Shown: in pieces, positions 43,436-52,246 of the stretch
Position numbering within the stretch: the first letter of the stretch is position 1
Layout of the letters: the number at the start of each line of letters is the position of its first letter
Assembly (NCBI RefSeq): GCF_018614615.1
Contig: NZ_JAGGOK010000038.1
Location: 60,736-124,735, forward strand
Length of the DNA: 64,000 bases
Source of the DNA: Streptomyces sp. ISL-100
Lineage (GTDB): Bacteria > Actinomycetota > Actinomycetes > Streptomycetales > Streptomycetaceae
Direction: 5' to 3'
The notes under the pieces: model-generated
What the model was told of the DNA's origin: nothing
The model's database searches: none
Seen by the model: the letters and a program-made list of their open reading frames with translations, nothing else
Translations under genes and position numbers: made by a program

Positions 43436-44199
43436 TGAAATACGGTGTGAGTTCGACTGAGCCTCCCCAGGAGGAGCTCGCGACCGGTGAGCGCTCGACG
43501 CGCAACCGGATCGCGCGGTCAGTCCTGGACCACGGCCCGTCCACCGCCGCCGATCTCGCGAAGCGCCTCGGTCTCACCCAGGCCGCCGTCCGCCGCCACC
43601 TCGACTCGCTCGTCGCCGAGAATGTCGTCGAGCCCCGCGAGCAGCGCGTGTACGGCACCAGGACCCGGGGCAGGCCGGCCAAGGTTTTCGCGCTCACCGA
43701 CTGCGGCAGGGACGCCTTCGACCAGTCCTACGACAAGCTCGCGGCCGACGCCCTGCACTGGATCTCCCAGGCGGCCGGCGGCGGCGAAAAGGGCGAGGCG
43801 GCAGTCGCCGCGTTTGCCCGCGCGCGATTCGCCGCCCAGGCGGGGGCCTACCGGGAAGTGGTAGAGGCGGCCGCCCCCGAGGGGCGGACCGAGGCGCTTG
43901 CCAGGGCCTTGTCGGCCGACGGGTACGCTGCTACGGCGCGTAACGCACCGGTCGGAGAGCAGCTCTGCCAGCACCACTGCCCGGTCGCCCATGTCGCCGA
44001 GCAGTATCCGCAGCTGTGCGAGGCGGAGACCGAGTTCTTCTCCGAGCTGCTCGGGACGCATGTGCAGCGTCTGGCCACCATCGCCCATGGCGACGGGGTG
44101 TGCACGACGTTCATTCCGCGCAGCAGCAGCACAGCACAGAGCACACAAACCGCAAATTCAGCATCTTCTGCAAGTACGGCCGGGAGGAACCCCGCATGA
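43435..44199 (+). CDS. sufR: SufR, Fe-S-sensing repressor of the suf operon
   Basis: 254 residues. A winged helix-turn-helix (RNRIARSVLDHGPSTAADLA, GLTQAAVRRHLDSLV; about 20-60) is followed by a wing TRGRPAKVFALT and a dimer/sensor half. The cluster region GEQLCQHHCPVAHVAEQYPQLC (about 178-199) gives the CxxxC plus a third Cys, as expected for a [4Fe-4S] site; one more Cys follows in GDGVC. Holo-SufR represses and apo-SufR releases the operon. A frame upstream to TTG 43399 lies inside the promoter and is rejected. The stop overlaps the sufB ATG (ATGA). Confidence 0.93.
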   Translation: MKYGVSSTEPPQEELATGERSTRNRIARSVLDHGPSTAADLAKRLGLTQAAVRRHLDSLVAENVVEPREQRVYGTRTRGRPAKVFALTDCGRDAFDQSYDKLAADALHWISQAAGGGEKGEAAVAAFARARFAAQAGAYREVVEAAAPEGRTEALARALSADGYAATARNAPVGEQLCQHHCPVAHVAEQYPQLCEAETEFFSELLGTHVQRLATIAHGDGVCTTFIPRSSSTAQSTQTANSASSASTAGRNPA

Positions 44200-45617
44200 C
44201 ACTCCCCACGGAGACTGCCCACCCCGAACTCGAGGGCCTGGGTACGTACGAATTCGGCTGGGCCGACTCCGACACGGCAGGCGCGACGGCCAAGCGTGGC
44301 CTCTCCGAGGAAGTCGTCCGCGACATCTCGGCGAAGAAGAACGAGCCCGAGTGGATGCTGAAGCTGCGGCTGAAGGGCCTCAAGCTGTTCGGCAAGAAGC
44401 CCATGCCGAGCTGGGGCGCCGACCTGTCGGGCATCGACTTCGACAACATCAAGTACTTCGTGCGCTCCACGGAGAAGCAGGCGGAGTCCTGGGAGGACCT
44501 GCCCGAGGACATCAAGAACACGTACGACAAGCTCGGCATCCCCGAGGCGGAGAAGCAGCGCCTCGTCGCCGGTGTCGCGGCCCAGTACGAGTCCGAGGTC
44601 GTCTACCACCAGATCCGTGAGGACCTGGAGGAGCAGGGCGTCATCTTCCTCGACACGGACACCGCGCTGAAGACGCACCCGGAGCTCTTCCAGGAGTACT
44701 TCGGCACGGTCATCCCGGTCGGCGACAACAAGTTCGCGTCGCTGAACTCGGCCGTGTGGTCCGGCGGATCGTTCATCTACGTACCCAAGGGTGTGCACGT
44801 CGACATCCCGCTCCAGGCCTACTTCCGCATCAACACGGAGAACATGGGCCAGTTCGAGCGGACGCTGATCATCGTCGACGAGGACGCCTACGTTCACTAC
44901 GTCGAGGGCTGCACCGCCCCGATCTACTCCTCCGACTCGCTGCACAGCGCCGTCGTGGAGATCATCGTGAAGAAGGGCGGCCGCTGCCGCTACACGACCA
45001 TCCAGAACTGGTCGAACAACGTCTACAACCTGGTCACCAAGCGCGCCGTGGCGTACGAGGGCGCGACCATGGAGTGGGTCGACGGCAACATCGGCTCCAA
45101 GGTGACGATGAAGTACCCGGCCGTCTACCTGATGGGCGAGCACGCCAAGGGCGAGACCCTGTCGATCGCCTTCGCGGGCGAGGGCCAGCACCAGGACGCC
45201 GGCTCCAAGATGGTCCACATGGCGCCGAACACCTCCTCCAACATCGTCTCCAAGTCGGTGGCGCGAGGCGGCGGCCGTACCTCCTACCGCGGTCTCGTCG
45301 AGATCGGCGAGGGCGCAGCGGGCTCGAAGTCCAACGTGCTCTGCGACGCGCTGCTCGTCGACACGATCTCCCGCTCGGACACGTACCCGTACGTCGACGT
45401 GCGCGAGGACGACGTGTCCATGGGCCACGAGGCGACCGTCTCCAAGGTCTCCGACGACCAGCTCTTCTACCTGATGAGCCGCGGCATGACCGAGTTCGAG
45501 GCCATGGCGATGATCGTCCGCGGCTTTGTCGAGCCGATCGCCAAGGAGCTGCCGATGGAGTACGCCCTGGAGCTCAACCGGCTGATCGAGCTGCAGATGG
45601 AGGGTTCGGTCGGTTAG
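44196..45617 (+). CDS. sufB: Fe-S cluster assembly scaffold SufB
   Basis: 473 residues. SufB is the scaffold subunit of SufBC2D on which clusters are built. ATG at 44196 overlaps the sufR stop and follows GGGAGG (44182-44187). The beta-helix core is clear: YVPKGVHVDIPLQAYFRIN (about 198), YVHYVEGCTAPIYSSDSLH with a conserved Cys (about 236-254), and the C-terminal LLCDALLVDTISRSDTYPYV-type region with GHEATVSKVSDDQLFYLMSRG (about 410-430), which contacts SufD. A further Cys (SNVLCDALL) is the usual cluster ligand candidate. sufD follows after 57 bp. Confidence 0.97.
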   Translation: MTLPTETAHPELEGLGTYEFGWADSDTAGATAKRGLSEEVVRDISAKKNEPEWMLKLRLKGLKLFGKKPMPSWGADLSGIDFDNIKYFVRSTEKQAESWEDLPEDIKNTYDKLGIPEAEKQRLVAGVAAQYESEVVYHQIREDLEEQGVIFLDTDTALKTHPELFQEYFGTVIPVGDNKFASLNSAVWSGGSFIYVPKGVHVDIPLQAYFRINTENMGQFERTLIIVDEDAYVHYVEGCTAPIYSSDSLHSAVVEIIVKKGGRCRYTTIQNWSNNVYNLVTKRAVAYEGATMEWVDGNIGSKVTMKYPAVYLMGEHAKGETLSIAFAGEGQHQDAGSKMVHMAPNTSSNIVSKSVARGGGRTSYRGLVEIGEGAAGSKSNVLCDALLVDTISRSDTYPYVDVREDDVSMGHEATVSKVSDDQLFYLMSRGMTEFEAMAMIVRGFVEPIAKELPMEYALELNRLIELQMEGSVG

Positions 45618-45674
45618 CACCGGACCCCCGCAGCGACAGATTCCTTGACCCAGAGAGAGAGCACTACGACAGCC

Positions 45675-46853
45675 ATGGCTGAGGCTCAGAACATTCCGGT
45701 GGGCTCCACGACCGCCGGGTCCATCGCGGTGGCCGCCGAGTCCACCGTCGCCACGCGCATGAGCGCCCCGCCGTCCTTCGACGTGACGGACTTCCCGGTC
45801 CCGCACGGCCGCGAGGAGGAGTGGCGGTTCACGCCGCTGGAGCGCCTGCGCGGGCTGCACGACGGCACCGCCCAGTCCGGCGGCGTACTCACTGTCGAGG
45901 TGACCGCCCCCGAGGGCGTCACCGTCGAGACGGTGGACCGCGCCGACGCGCGACTCGGCAAGGCCGGCACCCCGGTGGACCGCGTGGCCGCCCAGGCGTA
46001 CAGCTCCTTCGAGAAGGCCTCGGTCGTCTCGGTGCCCAAGGAAGCCGTACTGACCGAGCCGATCCGCATCGCGGTGCACGGCGAGGGCGGCACCGCCTAC
46101 GGCCACCAGGTCATCGAGCTGGGCGCCTTCGCCGAGGCTGTCGTCGTCATCGACCACACCGGTGACGCCGTGCTCGCCGCCAACGTCGACTTCGTCGTCG
46201 GCGACGGCGCGAAGCTGACCGTCGTGTCCGTCCAGGACTGGGACGACACGGCCGTGCACGTCTCGCAGCACAACGCGCTGATCGGCCGCGATGCCTCGTT
46301 CAAGTCGGTCGTGGTGACCTTCGGCGGCGATCTCGTACGCCTCAGCCCTCAGGTGCAGTACGCCGGCACCGGCGGCGAGGCCGAGCTCTTCGGCCTGTAC
46401 TTCACCGACGCGGGCCAGCACCAGGAGCACCGCCTCCTGGTCGACCACAACACCCCGCACTGCAAGTCGAACGTCGCCTACAAGGGCGCGCTCCAGGGTG
46501 ACGGCGCGCACGCCGTGTGGATCGGCGACGTGCTGATCCGGGCCGCCGCCGAGGGTACGGACACGTACGAGCTGAACCGCAACCTCGTCCTCACGGACGG
46601 CGCGCGCGTCGACTCGGTGCCGAACCTGGAGATCGAGACCGGCGAGATCGTCGGCGCCGGCCACGCCTCGGCGACCGGCCGCTTCGACGACGAGCAGCTC
46701 TTCTACCTCATGTCGCGCGGCATCCCGGCCGGAGAGGCCCGCCGCCTCGTCGTCCGCGGCTTCTTCGCGGAGCTCGTCCAGCAGATCGGTCTGCCCGACG
46801 TCGAGGAACGCCTCCTCGCCAAGATCGACGCGGAGCTGGAGGCGTCCGTCTGA
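45675..46853 (+). CDS. sufD: Fe-S cluster assembly protein SufD
   Basis: 392 residues. SufD pairs with SufB in the SufBC2D complex. The same beta-helix fold appears as VEVTAPEGVTVETV early on, then VRLSPQVQYAGTGGEAELFG (about 220) and the C-terminal GAGHASATGRFDDEQLFYLM (about 327-346), the counterpart of the SufB end. The conserved His in GAGHAS is present. ATG at 45675 opens MAEAQNIPVG; a purine stretch GAGAGAGAG stands about 13 nt upstream. An in-frame TTG at 45645 is possible but lacks support. The stop TGA overlaps the ATG of the following ferredoxin. Confidence 0.96.
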   Translation: MAEAQNIPVGSTTAGSIAVAAESTVATRMSAPPSFDVTDFPVPHGREEEWRFTPLERLRGLHDGTAQSGGVLTVEVTAPEGVTVETVDRADARLGKAGTPVDRVAAQAYSSFEKASVVSVPKEAVLTEPIRIAVHGEGGTAYGHQVIELGAFAEAVVVIDHTGDAVLAANVDFVVGDGAKLTVVSVQDWDDTAVHVSQHNALIGRDASFKSVVVTFGGDLVRLSPQVQYAGTGGEAELFGLYFTDAGQHQEHRLLVDHNTPHCKSNVAYKGALQGDGAHAVWIGDVLIRAAAEGTDTYELNRNLVLTDGARVDSVPNLEIETGEIVGAGHASATGRFDDEQLFYLMSRGIPAGEARRLVVRGFFAELVQQIGLPDVEERLLAKIDAELEASV

Positions 46854-47170
46854 TGGCCTTCGTCAAAGCCTGTGCGCTGAGTGAGCTGGAGGACGACACC
46901 CCGAAACGGGTGGAGCTCGACGGCACTCCGGTGTCCGTCGTCCGCACCGAGGGCGAGGTGTACGCGATCAACGACATCTGCTCGCACGCCAACGTCTCCC
47001 TCTCGGAGGGCGAGGTGGAGGACTGCATGATCGAGTGCTGGCTGCACGGCTCGAGCTTCGACCTCCGCACCGGCAAGCCTTCCGGCCTTCCCGCGACGCG
47101 ACCCGTCCCCGTATACCCCGTCAAGATCGAAGGGGACGATGTTCTCGTCTCCGTCACACAGGAGTCCTGA
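46853..47170 (+). CDS. Rieske-type ferredoxin inside the suf operon
   Basis: 105 residues. This small soluble Rieske protein resembles the ferredoxin subunit of aromatic-ring dioxygenases. The cluster ligands are CSHANVSL (about 44; Cys-x-His) and CWLHGSSFD (about 63; Cys-x-x-His); there is no disulfide Cys pair, as in the low-potential dioxygenase type. It overlaps sufD and precedes sufC by 7 bp. This position is usual in actinobacterial suf operons; it is likely an electron donor or an early client of cluster assembly (inference). Confidence 0.95.
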   Translation: MAFVKACALSELEDDTPKRVELDGTPVSVVRTEGEVYAINDICSHANVSLSEGEVEDCMIECWLHGSSFDLRTGKPSGLPATRPVPVYPVKIEGDDVLVSVTQES

Positions 47171-47177
47171 GACACCC

Positions 47178-47942
47178 ATGGCAACGCTTGAAATCCGCGA
47201 CCTGCACGTTTCCGTCGAGGCCGACAACGCCACGAAGGAGATCCTCAAGGGCGTCGACCTGACCGTGAAGCAGGGCGAGACCCACGCCATCATGGGCCCC
47301 AACGGCTCCGGCAAGTCCACCCTCGCGTACTCGATCGCGGGTCACCCCAAGTACACGATCACCAGCGGCACCGTCACCCTCGACGGCGAGGACGTGCTGG
47401 AGATGACCGTCGACGAGCGTGCCCGCGCCGGCATGTTCCTCGCCATGCAGTACCCGGTCGAGGTCCCCGGCGTCTCGGTCTCCAACTTCCTGCGTACGTC
47501 GGCGACGGCGATCCGCGGCGAGGCCCCCAAGCTGCGTACTTGGGTGAAGGAGGTCAAGACGGCCATGGAGACCCTCCAGATGGACCCGGCCTTCGCCGAG
47601 CGCAACGTCAACGAGGGCTTCTCCGGCGGTGAGAAGAAGCGCCACGAGATCCTCCAGCTGGAGCTCCTCAAGCCGAAGATCGCGATCCTCGACGAGACCG
47701 ACTCCGGCCTCGACGTCGACGCGCTTCGCCAGGTCTCCGAGGGCGTCAACCGCGTCCACGCGAGCGGCGAGGTCGGCACGCTGCTGATCACGCACTACAC
47801 GCGCATCCTGCGCTACATCAAGCCGGACTTCGTGCACGTCTTCGCCAAGGGCAGGATCGTGGCGTCCGGCGGCCCGGAGCTCGCCGACGAGCTCGAGGCC
47901 GAGGGCTACGAGAAGTACACGAAGGGTGGCGTAACCGCGTGA
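47178..47942 (+). CDS. sufC: Fe-S cluster assembly ATPase SufC
   Basis: 254 residues. SufC is the soluble ABC-type ATPase of SufBC2D. Walker A is GPNGSGKSTLAY (about 39-50), the SufC-specific Q-loop region AMQYPVEVPGVSV, signature FSGGEKKRHEI (about 151), Walker B KIAILDETDSGLD and the switch His in LLITHYTRIL are complete. ATG at 47178 follows AGGAG (47160-47164) at a long spacing. The stop overlaps the sufS GTG by 4 nt. Confidence 0.97.
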   Translation: MATLEIRDLHVSVEADNATKEILKGVDLTVKQGETHAIMGPNGSGKSTLAYSIAGHPKYTITSGTVTLDGEDVLEMTVDERARAGMFLAMQYPVEVPGVSVSNFLRTSATAIRGEAPKLRTWVKEVKTAMETLQMDPAFAERNVNEGFSGGEKKRHEILQLELLKPKIAILDETDSGLDVDALRQVSEGVNRVHASGEVGTLLITHYTRILRYIKPDFVHVFAKGRIVASGGPELADELEAEGYEKYTKGGVTA

Positions 47943-49195
47943 CACAGCTGCCGGGCCTTCTCGACACCGAGGCGATCCGCAAGGACTTCCCCCTGCTGGA
48001 TCGTGTGGTCCACGACGGGAAGAAGATCGTTTACCTGGACAACGCGGCGACTTCGCAAAAGCCGCGCCAGGTCCTCGACGCGCTGAACGCGTACTACGAG
48101 CAGAGCAACGCCAACGTCCACCGCGGCGTTCACGTGCTCGCCGAGGAGGCCACGGCGCTGTACGAGGGCGCCCGCGACAAGGTCGCCGCCTTCATCAACG
48201 CGCCGAGCCGCGACGAGGTCATCTTCACGAAGAACGCCTCCGAGTCGCTCAACCTCGTGGCGAACATGCTGGGCTGGGCCGACGAGCCCTACCGCGTGGA
48301 CGCCGAGACCGAGATCGTCATCACGGAGATGGAGCACCACTCCAACATCGTGCCGTGGCAGCTGCTCTCGCAGCGCACCGGCGCGAAGCTGAAGTGGTTC
48401 GGCATCACCGACGACGGCCGCCTCGACCTGTCCAACATCGACGAGATCATCACCGAGAAGACGAAGATCGTCTCCTTCACGCTGGTCTCGAACATCATGG
48501 GCACGATCAACCCGGTCGACGCGATCATCCGCCGGGCCCAGGAGGTCGGCGCGCTGGTGTGCATCGACGCCTCGCAGGCGGCGCCGCACATGCCCCTCGA
48601 CGTACAGGCGCTGCAGGCCGACTTCGTGGCCTTCACCGGACACAAGATGGTCGGCCCGACCGGCATCGGTGTGCTCTGGGGACGCCAGGAGCTGCTGGAG
48701 GACCTTCCGCCGTTCCTCGGCGGCGGCGAGATGATCGAGACCGTGTCGATGAGCTCGTCGACGTACGCTCCGGCTCCGCACAAGTTCGAGGCGGGTACGC
48801 CCCCGATCGCCCAGGCCGTCGGCCTCGGCGCGGCCGTGGACTACCTCACCGCGATCGGCATGGACAAGATTGCCGCACACGAGCACGCGATCACCGAGTA
48901 CGCGGTCAAGCGGCTCAGCGAGGTCGAGGGTCTGCGGATCATCGGCCCGACGACGGCCGAGGACCGAGGCGCGACGATCTCGTTCACGCTGGGAGACATC
49001 CACCCGCACGATGTGGGCCAGGTTCTCGACGAACTGGGCATCGCGGTCCGGGTCGGACACCACTGCGCGCGGCCCGTCTGCCTGCGGTACGGAATTCCTG
49101 CGACCACGCGAGCGTCGTTCTATCTGTACTCCACGCCGGCCGAGGTTGACGCCCTGGTCGACGGCCTGGAGCACGTCCGGAACTTCTTCGGTTAA
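47939..49195 (+). CDS. sufS: Cysteine desulfurase SufS (group II)
   Basis: 418 residues. This PLP enzyme takes sulfur from cysteine as a persulfide. The Schiff-base Lys is in FTGHKMVGPTGIGVL (about 231), the PLP-contacting His in EMEHHSNIVPW and the Asp in VCIDASQAAPHMP. The active Cys sits in VGHHCARPVCLRYG (about 375), on the short loop typical of SufS-type enzymes that need SufU. GTG at 47939 overlaps the sufC stop. sufU begins 12 bp downstream. Confidence 0.97.
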   Translation: MTQLPGLLDTEAIRKDFPLLDRVVHDGKKIVYLDNAATSQKPRQVLDALNAYYEQSNANVHRGVHVLAEEATALYEGARDKVAAFINAPSRDEVIFTKNASESLNLVANMLGWADEPYRVDAETEIVITEMEHHSNIVPWQLLSQRTGAKLKWFGITDDGRLDLSNIDEIITEKTKIVSFTLVSNIMGTINPVDAIIRRAQEVGALVCIDASQAAPHMPLDVQALQADFVAFTGHKMVGPTGIGVLWGRQELLEDLPPFLGGGEMIETVSMSSSTYAPAPHKFEAGTPPIAQAVGLGAAVDYLTAIGMDKIAAHEHAITEYAVKRLSEVEGLRIIGPTTAEDRGATISFTLGDIHPHDVGQVLDELGIAVRVGHHCARPVCLRYGIPATTRASFYLYSTPAEVDALVDGLEHVRNFFG

Positions 49196-49207
49196 GGGCT
49201 GGGGATC

Positions 49208-49672
49208 GTGAAGCTTGATTCGATGTACCAGGAAGTCATCCTGGATCACTACAAGCACCCGCACGGGCGGGGCTTGCGGGACGGCGACGCCGAGGTGCAC
49301 CACGTCAACCCGACGTGCGGCGACGAGATCACGCTTCGCGTGAAGTACGACGGTGCGACCATCGCCGACGTCTCGTACGAGGGCCAGGGCTGTTCCATCA
49401 GCCAGGCCAGCGCCTCCGTGCTGAACGATCTGCTGGTCGGCAAGGAGCTGGCCGAGGCGCAGAAGATCCAGGCGACCTTCCTGGAGCTGATGCAGTCCAA
49501 GGGCCAGATCGAGCCGGACGACGCGATGGAGGAGGTACTGGAGGACGCGGTCGCGTTCGCCGGTGTCTCGAAGTATCCGGCGCGGGTGAAATGTGCTCTG
49601 CTGAGCTGGATGGCATGGAAGGACGCGACGGCCCAGGCACTGGGCGAGAGCGCCGAGAGGAAGACCGCATGA
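49208..49672 (+). CDS. sufU: Zinc-dependent sulfurtransferase SufU
   Basis: 154 residues. SufU, an IscU-fold protein, accepts the persulfide from SufS in Gram-positive bacteria. The three Cys are in NPTCGDEITL (about 39), GQGCSISQASASVL (about 64) and RVKCALLSW (about 128), with the Asp in TCGDE completing the zinc site. The insert between the second and third Cys (ELMQSKGQIEPDDAMEE) is typical of SufU rather than IscU. The GTG start follows GGGGA. It overlaps sufT by 4 nt. Confidence 0.95.
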   Translation: MKLDSMYQEVILDHYKHPHGRGLRDGDAEVHHVNPTCGDEITLRVKYDGATIADVSYEGQGCSISQASASVLNDLLVGKELAEAQKIQATFLELMQSKGQIEPDDAMEEVLEDAVAFAGVSKYPARVKCALLSWMAWKDATAQALGESAERKTA

Positions 49673-50046
49673 GCGAGAACGCGACACCCACCGCTGCGAC
49701 ATCCACCGAGGGCGAGACCGAGGTCGTGACGACCAAGCCGGCCACCGAGGAGGAGGTCCGCGAGGCTCTGTACGACGTGGTCGACCCCGAGCTGGGCATC
49801 GACGTCGTCAACCTCGGCCTGATTTACGGCGTCCACATCGACGACTCGAACATCGCCACGCTCGACATGACGCTGACGTCCGCGGCCTGCCCGCTGACCG
49901 ACGTCATCGAGGACCAGGCGAAGTCGGCGACCGAGGGCATCGTCAACGAGCTGAAGATCAACTGGGTCTGGATGCCGCCGTGGGGTCCGGACAAGATCAC
50001 GGACGACGGCCGTGAGCAGCTTCGCGCGCTCGGCTTCAACGTCTGA
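49669..50046 (+). CDS. sufT: SufT/DUF59 Fe-S maturation factor
   Basis: 125 residues, last gene of the suf operon. The MIP18/DUF59 domain starts at about residue 29 (EEEVREALYDVVDPELGIDV) with VNLGLIYGVHIDD following; the TSAACPLTDVIEDQA motif carries the single conserved Cys near 75. WVWMPPWGPDKITDDGREQLR closes the domain. Such proteins help deliver clusters to targets. The N-terminal 25 residues are Thr/Glu-rich. The ATG overlaps the sufU stop, and a strong terminator lies 20 bp downstream. Confidence 0.93.
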   Translation: MSENATPTAATSTEGETEVVTTKPATEEEVREALYDVVDPELGIDVVNLGLIYGVHIDDSNIATLDMTLTSAACPLTDVIEDQAKSATEGIVNELKINWVWMPPWGPDKITDDGREQLRALGFNV

Positions 50047-50066
50047 GATCAGCAGACGGCAGTTGA

Positions 50067-50098
50067 GAGGCCCCCGGCAGTGTGCCGGGGGCCTCTTC
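50067..50098. terminator. Intrinsic terminator of the suf operon, shared with the convergent gene
   Basis: GAGGCCCCCGGCA (50067-50079) pairs perfectly with TGCCGGGGGCCTC (50083-50095) on a 3-nt loop, followed by TTCGCTG. It lies between converging genes. Confidence 0.88.
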
Positions 50099-50116
50099 GC
50101 TGTGCAGGTGCCTGTG

Positions 50117-51226
50117 CTATTGGGCTGCCGCCGCCTCGACGAGGGCCGGGGCCAGGTTCTCCTTGCGGATGCGCTGGTCGACGTACAGGAGGCCGGTCAC
50201 CACCTGGGGGAAGGTGGTGGCGACGATCTGGCTGATGATGCTGCCCAGCATGATGAACACCATGTACGAGGCCATCGCCGTGAGGGTGTCCGTGACACTC
50301 GCGTCGGGTCCCATCTCGGCCATGCCCGGCATGCTCGTCATCATGCCGATGATCGTGAGCGGGAACTGGATGATGTATCCCGCGATCATGGCTATGAACC
50401 ACGCCAGCATGCTGATGCCGAAGACCCGCCACCAGCCGCCCTTCACCAGCCGGGCCGAGCGGCGCAGCGCGGCGACCGGGCCCTGGGACTCGAAGACCAC
50501 GGCGGCCGGGGCCAGGCTGAACAGCACCCACACCCAGACGGCCACGGGAATGAGCGCGATCATCAGGAGAAAGCCCAGGACCGCCCAGGCTGTGGACGCG
50601 TCGTCGGAGACGAAGGAAACGATCAACGCGACGTAACTGGCCATGAAGACACCCATGATGAGTGCCCAGGCGATCCAGGGCAGCAGCATCGCGCCGATCA
50701 CGGCGGGCACCCGCGGCCAGGCGCGGCGCCACACGGTGCCGATGGTCGTACGGCGGCCGAGAACCGCGTCCTGGAGGACGGCGGGGCAGGCGGCCATGAT
50801 GGCCGCGTTGGCGATCACCATCGCCAGTACGGCGACGACGCACACCACGCCGAAGGCGATGACCAGCGGCGCGACGAGGTCGGAGCCGAAGGAGTCGTCG
50901 TACTCCCCGGAGTTGTGGACCAGCTTGTCCAGGCTGTCGCTCGTCGCGGAGTAGGCGATCGCCACGGTCGCGCCCACCAGCAGGAGTGCGCCGCCGTATA
51001 TCAGCACGGCTATGCCGAAGAGCTGCTTCCAGTAACGGCCCATCGTGGTGAACGTGCCGCCCAGGATGTCCGAGAGGGACATCGGGGCGAGCGGTATGAC
51101 GCCCGGCTTGGGCGGCGGGGGAGGCGGCATCCATCCGCTGCCGGGCCAGCCGGGCGGTGGGGGCGGCGGGGGCCCTGCGTGCGGTCCGCCGGCGTGGGGG
51201 CCGTTCCATCCCGAATCGTGCGCCAC
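50117..51226 (-). CDS. Polytopic membrane protein with proline-rich N-terminus (GPDPase membrane-domain-like)
   Basis: 369 residues. The first 55 residues are Pro/Gly runs (PPPPPPPGWPGSGW, PPPPPPKPG), then LAPMSLSDILGGTFTTMGRYWK leads into about six to seven helices. The stretch PAAVVFESQGPVAALRRSARL (about 255) is the typical core of the GPDPase-type membrane domain/DUF family found in many Actinobacteria; no phosphodiesterase domain is attached. I chose GTG at 51226 (VAHDSGWNG), 5 nt after GGAG. Function unknown, possibly membrane organisation. It diverges from the SMR gene with 131 bp between them. Confidence 0.8.
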   Translation of the reverse strand: MAHDSGWNGPHAGGPHAGPPPPPPPGWPGSGWMPPPPPPKPGVIPLAPMSLSDILGGTFTTMGRYWKQLFGIAVLIYGGALLLVGATVAIAYSATSDSLDKLVHNSGEYDDSFGSDLVAPLVIAFGVVCVVAVLAMVIANAAIMAACPAVLQDAVLGRRTTIGTVWRRAWPRVPAVIGAMLLPWIAWALIMGVFMASYVALIVSFVSDDASTAWAVLGFLLMIALIPVAVWVWVLFSLAPAAVVFESQGPVAALRRSARLVKGGWWRVFGISMLAWFIAMIAGYIIQFPLTIIGMMTSMPGMAEMGPDASVTDTLTAMASYMVFIMLGSIISQIVATTFPQVVTGLLYVDQRIRKENLAPALVEAAAAQ

Positions 51227-51318
51227 ATTCACTCCGTTACGTTTATTCAGGCCCTGACCGGGCGGTACACCGTATCCGGTGGCTGTCGCCCGGCGGAACG
51301 GAGTTTGGTGCGCGGCGA

Positions 51319-51358
51319 TGTGTACGGCCGTACGCAATGATGTGTACCCTCGTACGCA
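51319..51358 (+). promoter_or_regulatory. Two tandem copies of an inverted-repeat operator before the SMR gene
   Basis: TGTGTAC-GGCC-GTACGCA (51319-51336) and TGTGTAC-CCTC-GTACGCA (51341-51358) are two 18-bp sites with identical arms and different 4-bp spacers, repeating every 22 bp (about two helical turns). The second site runs into the ATG, and no ribosome site is present, so the message may start at or near the ATG. The TetR gene encoded next in the operon is the natural candidate to bind here. Confidence 0.8.
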
Positions 51359-51684
51359 TGCCCTCGCCCTACGTACTGCTGACCGCGGCCATCGCGGCGG
51401 AGGTGGCCGGGACCACGGCCATGAAGTACAGCGACGGATTCACCAAACTGTGGCCCTCGCTGGGCACGGCCGTCGGCTACCTGCTCGCTTTTGGCCTGCT
51501 CGCGCAGACCCTCAAGTCGATGTCCGTCGGCACCGCCTACGCGATCTGGGCGGGCGTCGGCACGGCGGCCGTCGCCGCGATCGGCATGTTCTTCCTGGGG
51601 GAGTCGGCGAACGCCGTCAAGCTGGCGGGGATCGGCCTGGTCATCGTCGGAGTCGTCCTGCTGAACCTGGGCGGCGCGCACTGA
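51358..51684 (+). CDS. Small multidrug resistance (SMR/EmrE-family) efflux protein
   Basis: 108 residues, four helices. The essential Glu in helix 1 is present in AAIAAEVAGTTAMKYSDGF (Glu at residue 13), with the conserved Tyr and Trp in MSVGTAYAIWAGVGTA (about 57-72) and GMFFLGE in helix 3. Family members form antiparallel dimers that exchange protons for cationic drugs or guanidinium compounds. ATG at 51358 lies inside the second operator. The TetR gene follows 13 bp after the stop. Confidence 0.93.
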   Translation: MPSPYVLLTAAIAAEVAGTTAMKYSDGFTKLWPSLGTAVGYLLAFGLLAQTLKSMSVGTAYAIWAGVGTAAVAAIGMFFLGESANAVKLAGIGLVIVGVVLLNLGGAH

Positions 51685-51697
51685 TGGGCTGTTACTG

Positions 51698-52246
51698 ATG
51701 GCCCGCCGTTACGACCCCGAGCGCCGCCAGCGCATCATCGACGCCGCGATACGGGTCGTGGGGAGCAAGGGCATCGCGGGGCTGAGCCACCGGTCCGCCG
51801 CGGCCGAGGCCGATGTGCCGCTCGGCTCGACGACGTACCACTTCAAGACCCTCGACGAGCTGATGGTCGCCGCGCTGCGGCAGGCAGGCGAAGGCTTCGC
51901 GAAGGCGGTGAGCGCACGCGGCGCCCTGGAGGATCCGCGCTCCGATCTCGCCGAGGAACTCGCCCAGTTGCTGGGGGAGTGGATGGCCGGGGACCGTACC
52001 GGAGTGGAGCTGGAGTACGAGCTCTACCTGGCCGCGCTGCGCCGGCCGGCCCTGCGTCCCGTCGCCGCCGAGTGGTGCGCGGGCCTGGCCGACCTGCTGG
52101 CGCGGCGCACCGATCCGGTCACGGCGCGGGCGCTGGTCGCGCTGATGGACGGGATCTGCCTTCAGGTGCTGCTGACGGGCGCGGAGTACGACGCGGCGTA
52201 CGCGCGGGAGGCGCTGGCGCGCGTCATCGGCCGGGGCCGGGGCTGA
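51698..52246 (+). CDS. TetR-family regulator of the SMR efflux gene
   Basis: 182 residues. The N-terminal helix-turn-helix is RRQRIIDAAIRVVGSKGIAGLS followed by HRSAAAEADVPLGSTTYHFK (about 29-48), with the TTYHF recognition signature. The C-terminal ligand domain contains RALVALMDGICLQVLLTGAEY. It is probably co-transcribed with the efflux gene and represses it through the two upstream operators (inference from position). Its 3' end overlaps the convergent HxlR-peroxiredoxin gene by 23 bp. Confidence 0.9.
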   Translation: MARRYDPERRQRIIDAAIRVVGSKGIAGLSHRSAAAEADVPLGSTTYHFKTLDELMVAALRQAGEGFAKAVSARGALEDPRSDLAEELAQLLGEWMAGDRTGVELEYELYLAALRRPALRPVAAEWCAGLADLLARRTDPVTARALVALMDGICLQVLLTGAEYDAAYAREALARVIGRGRG

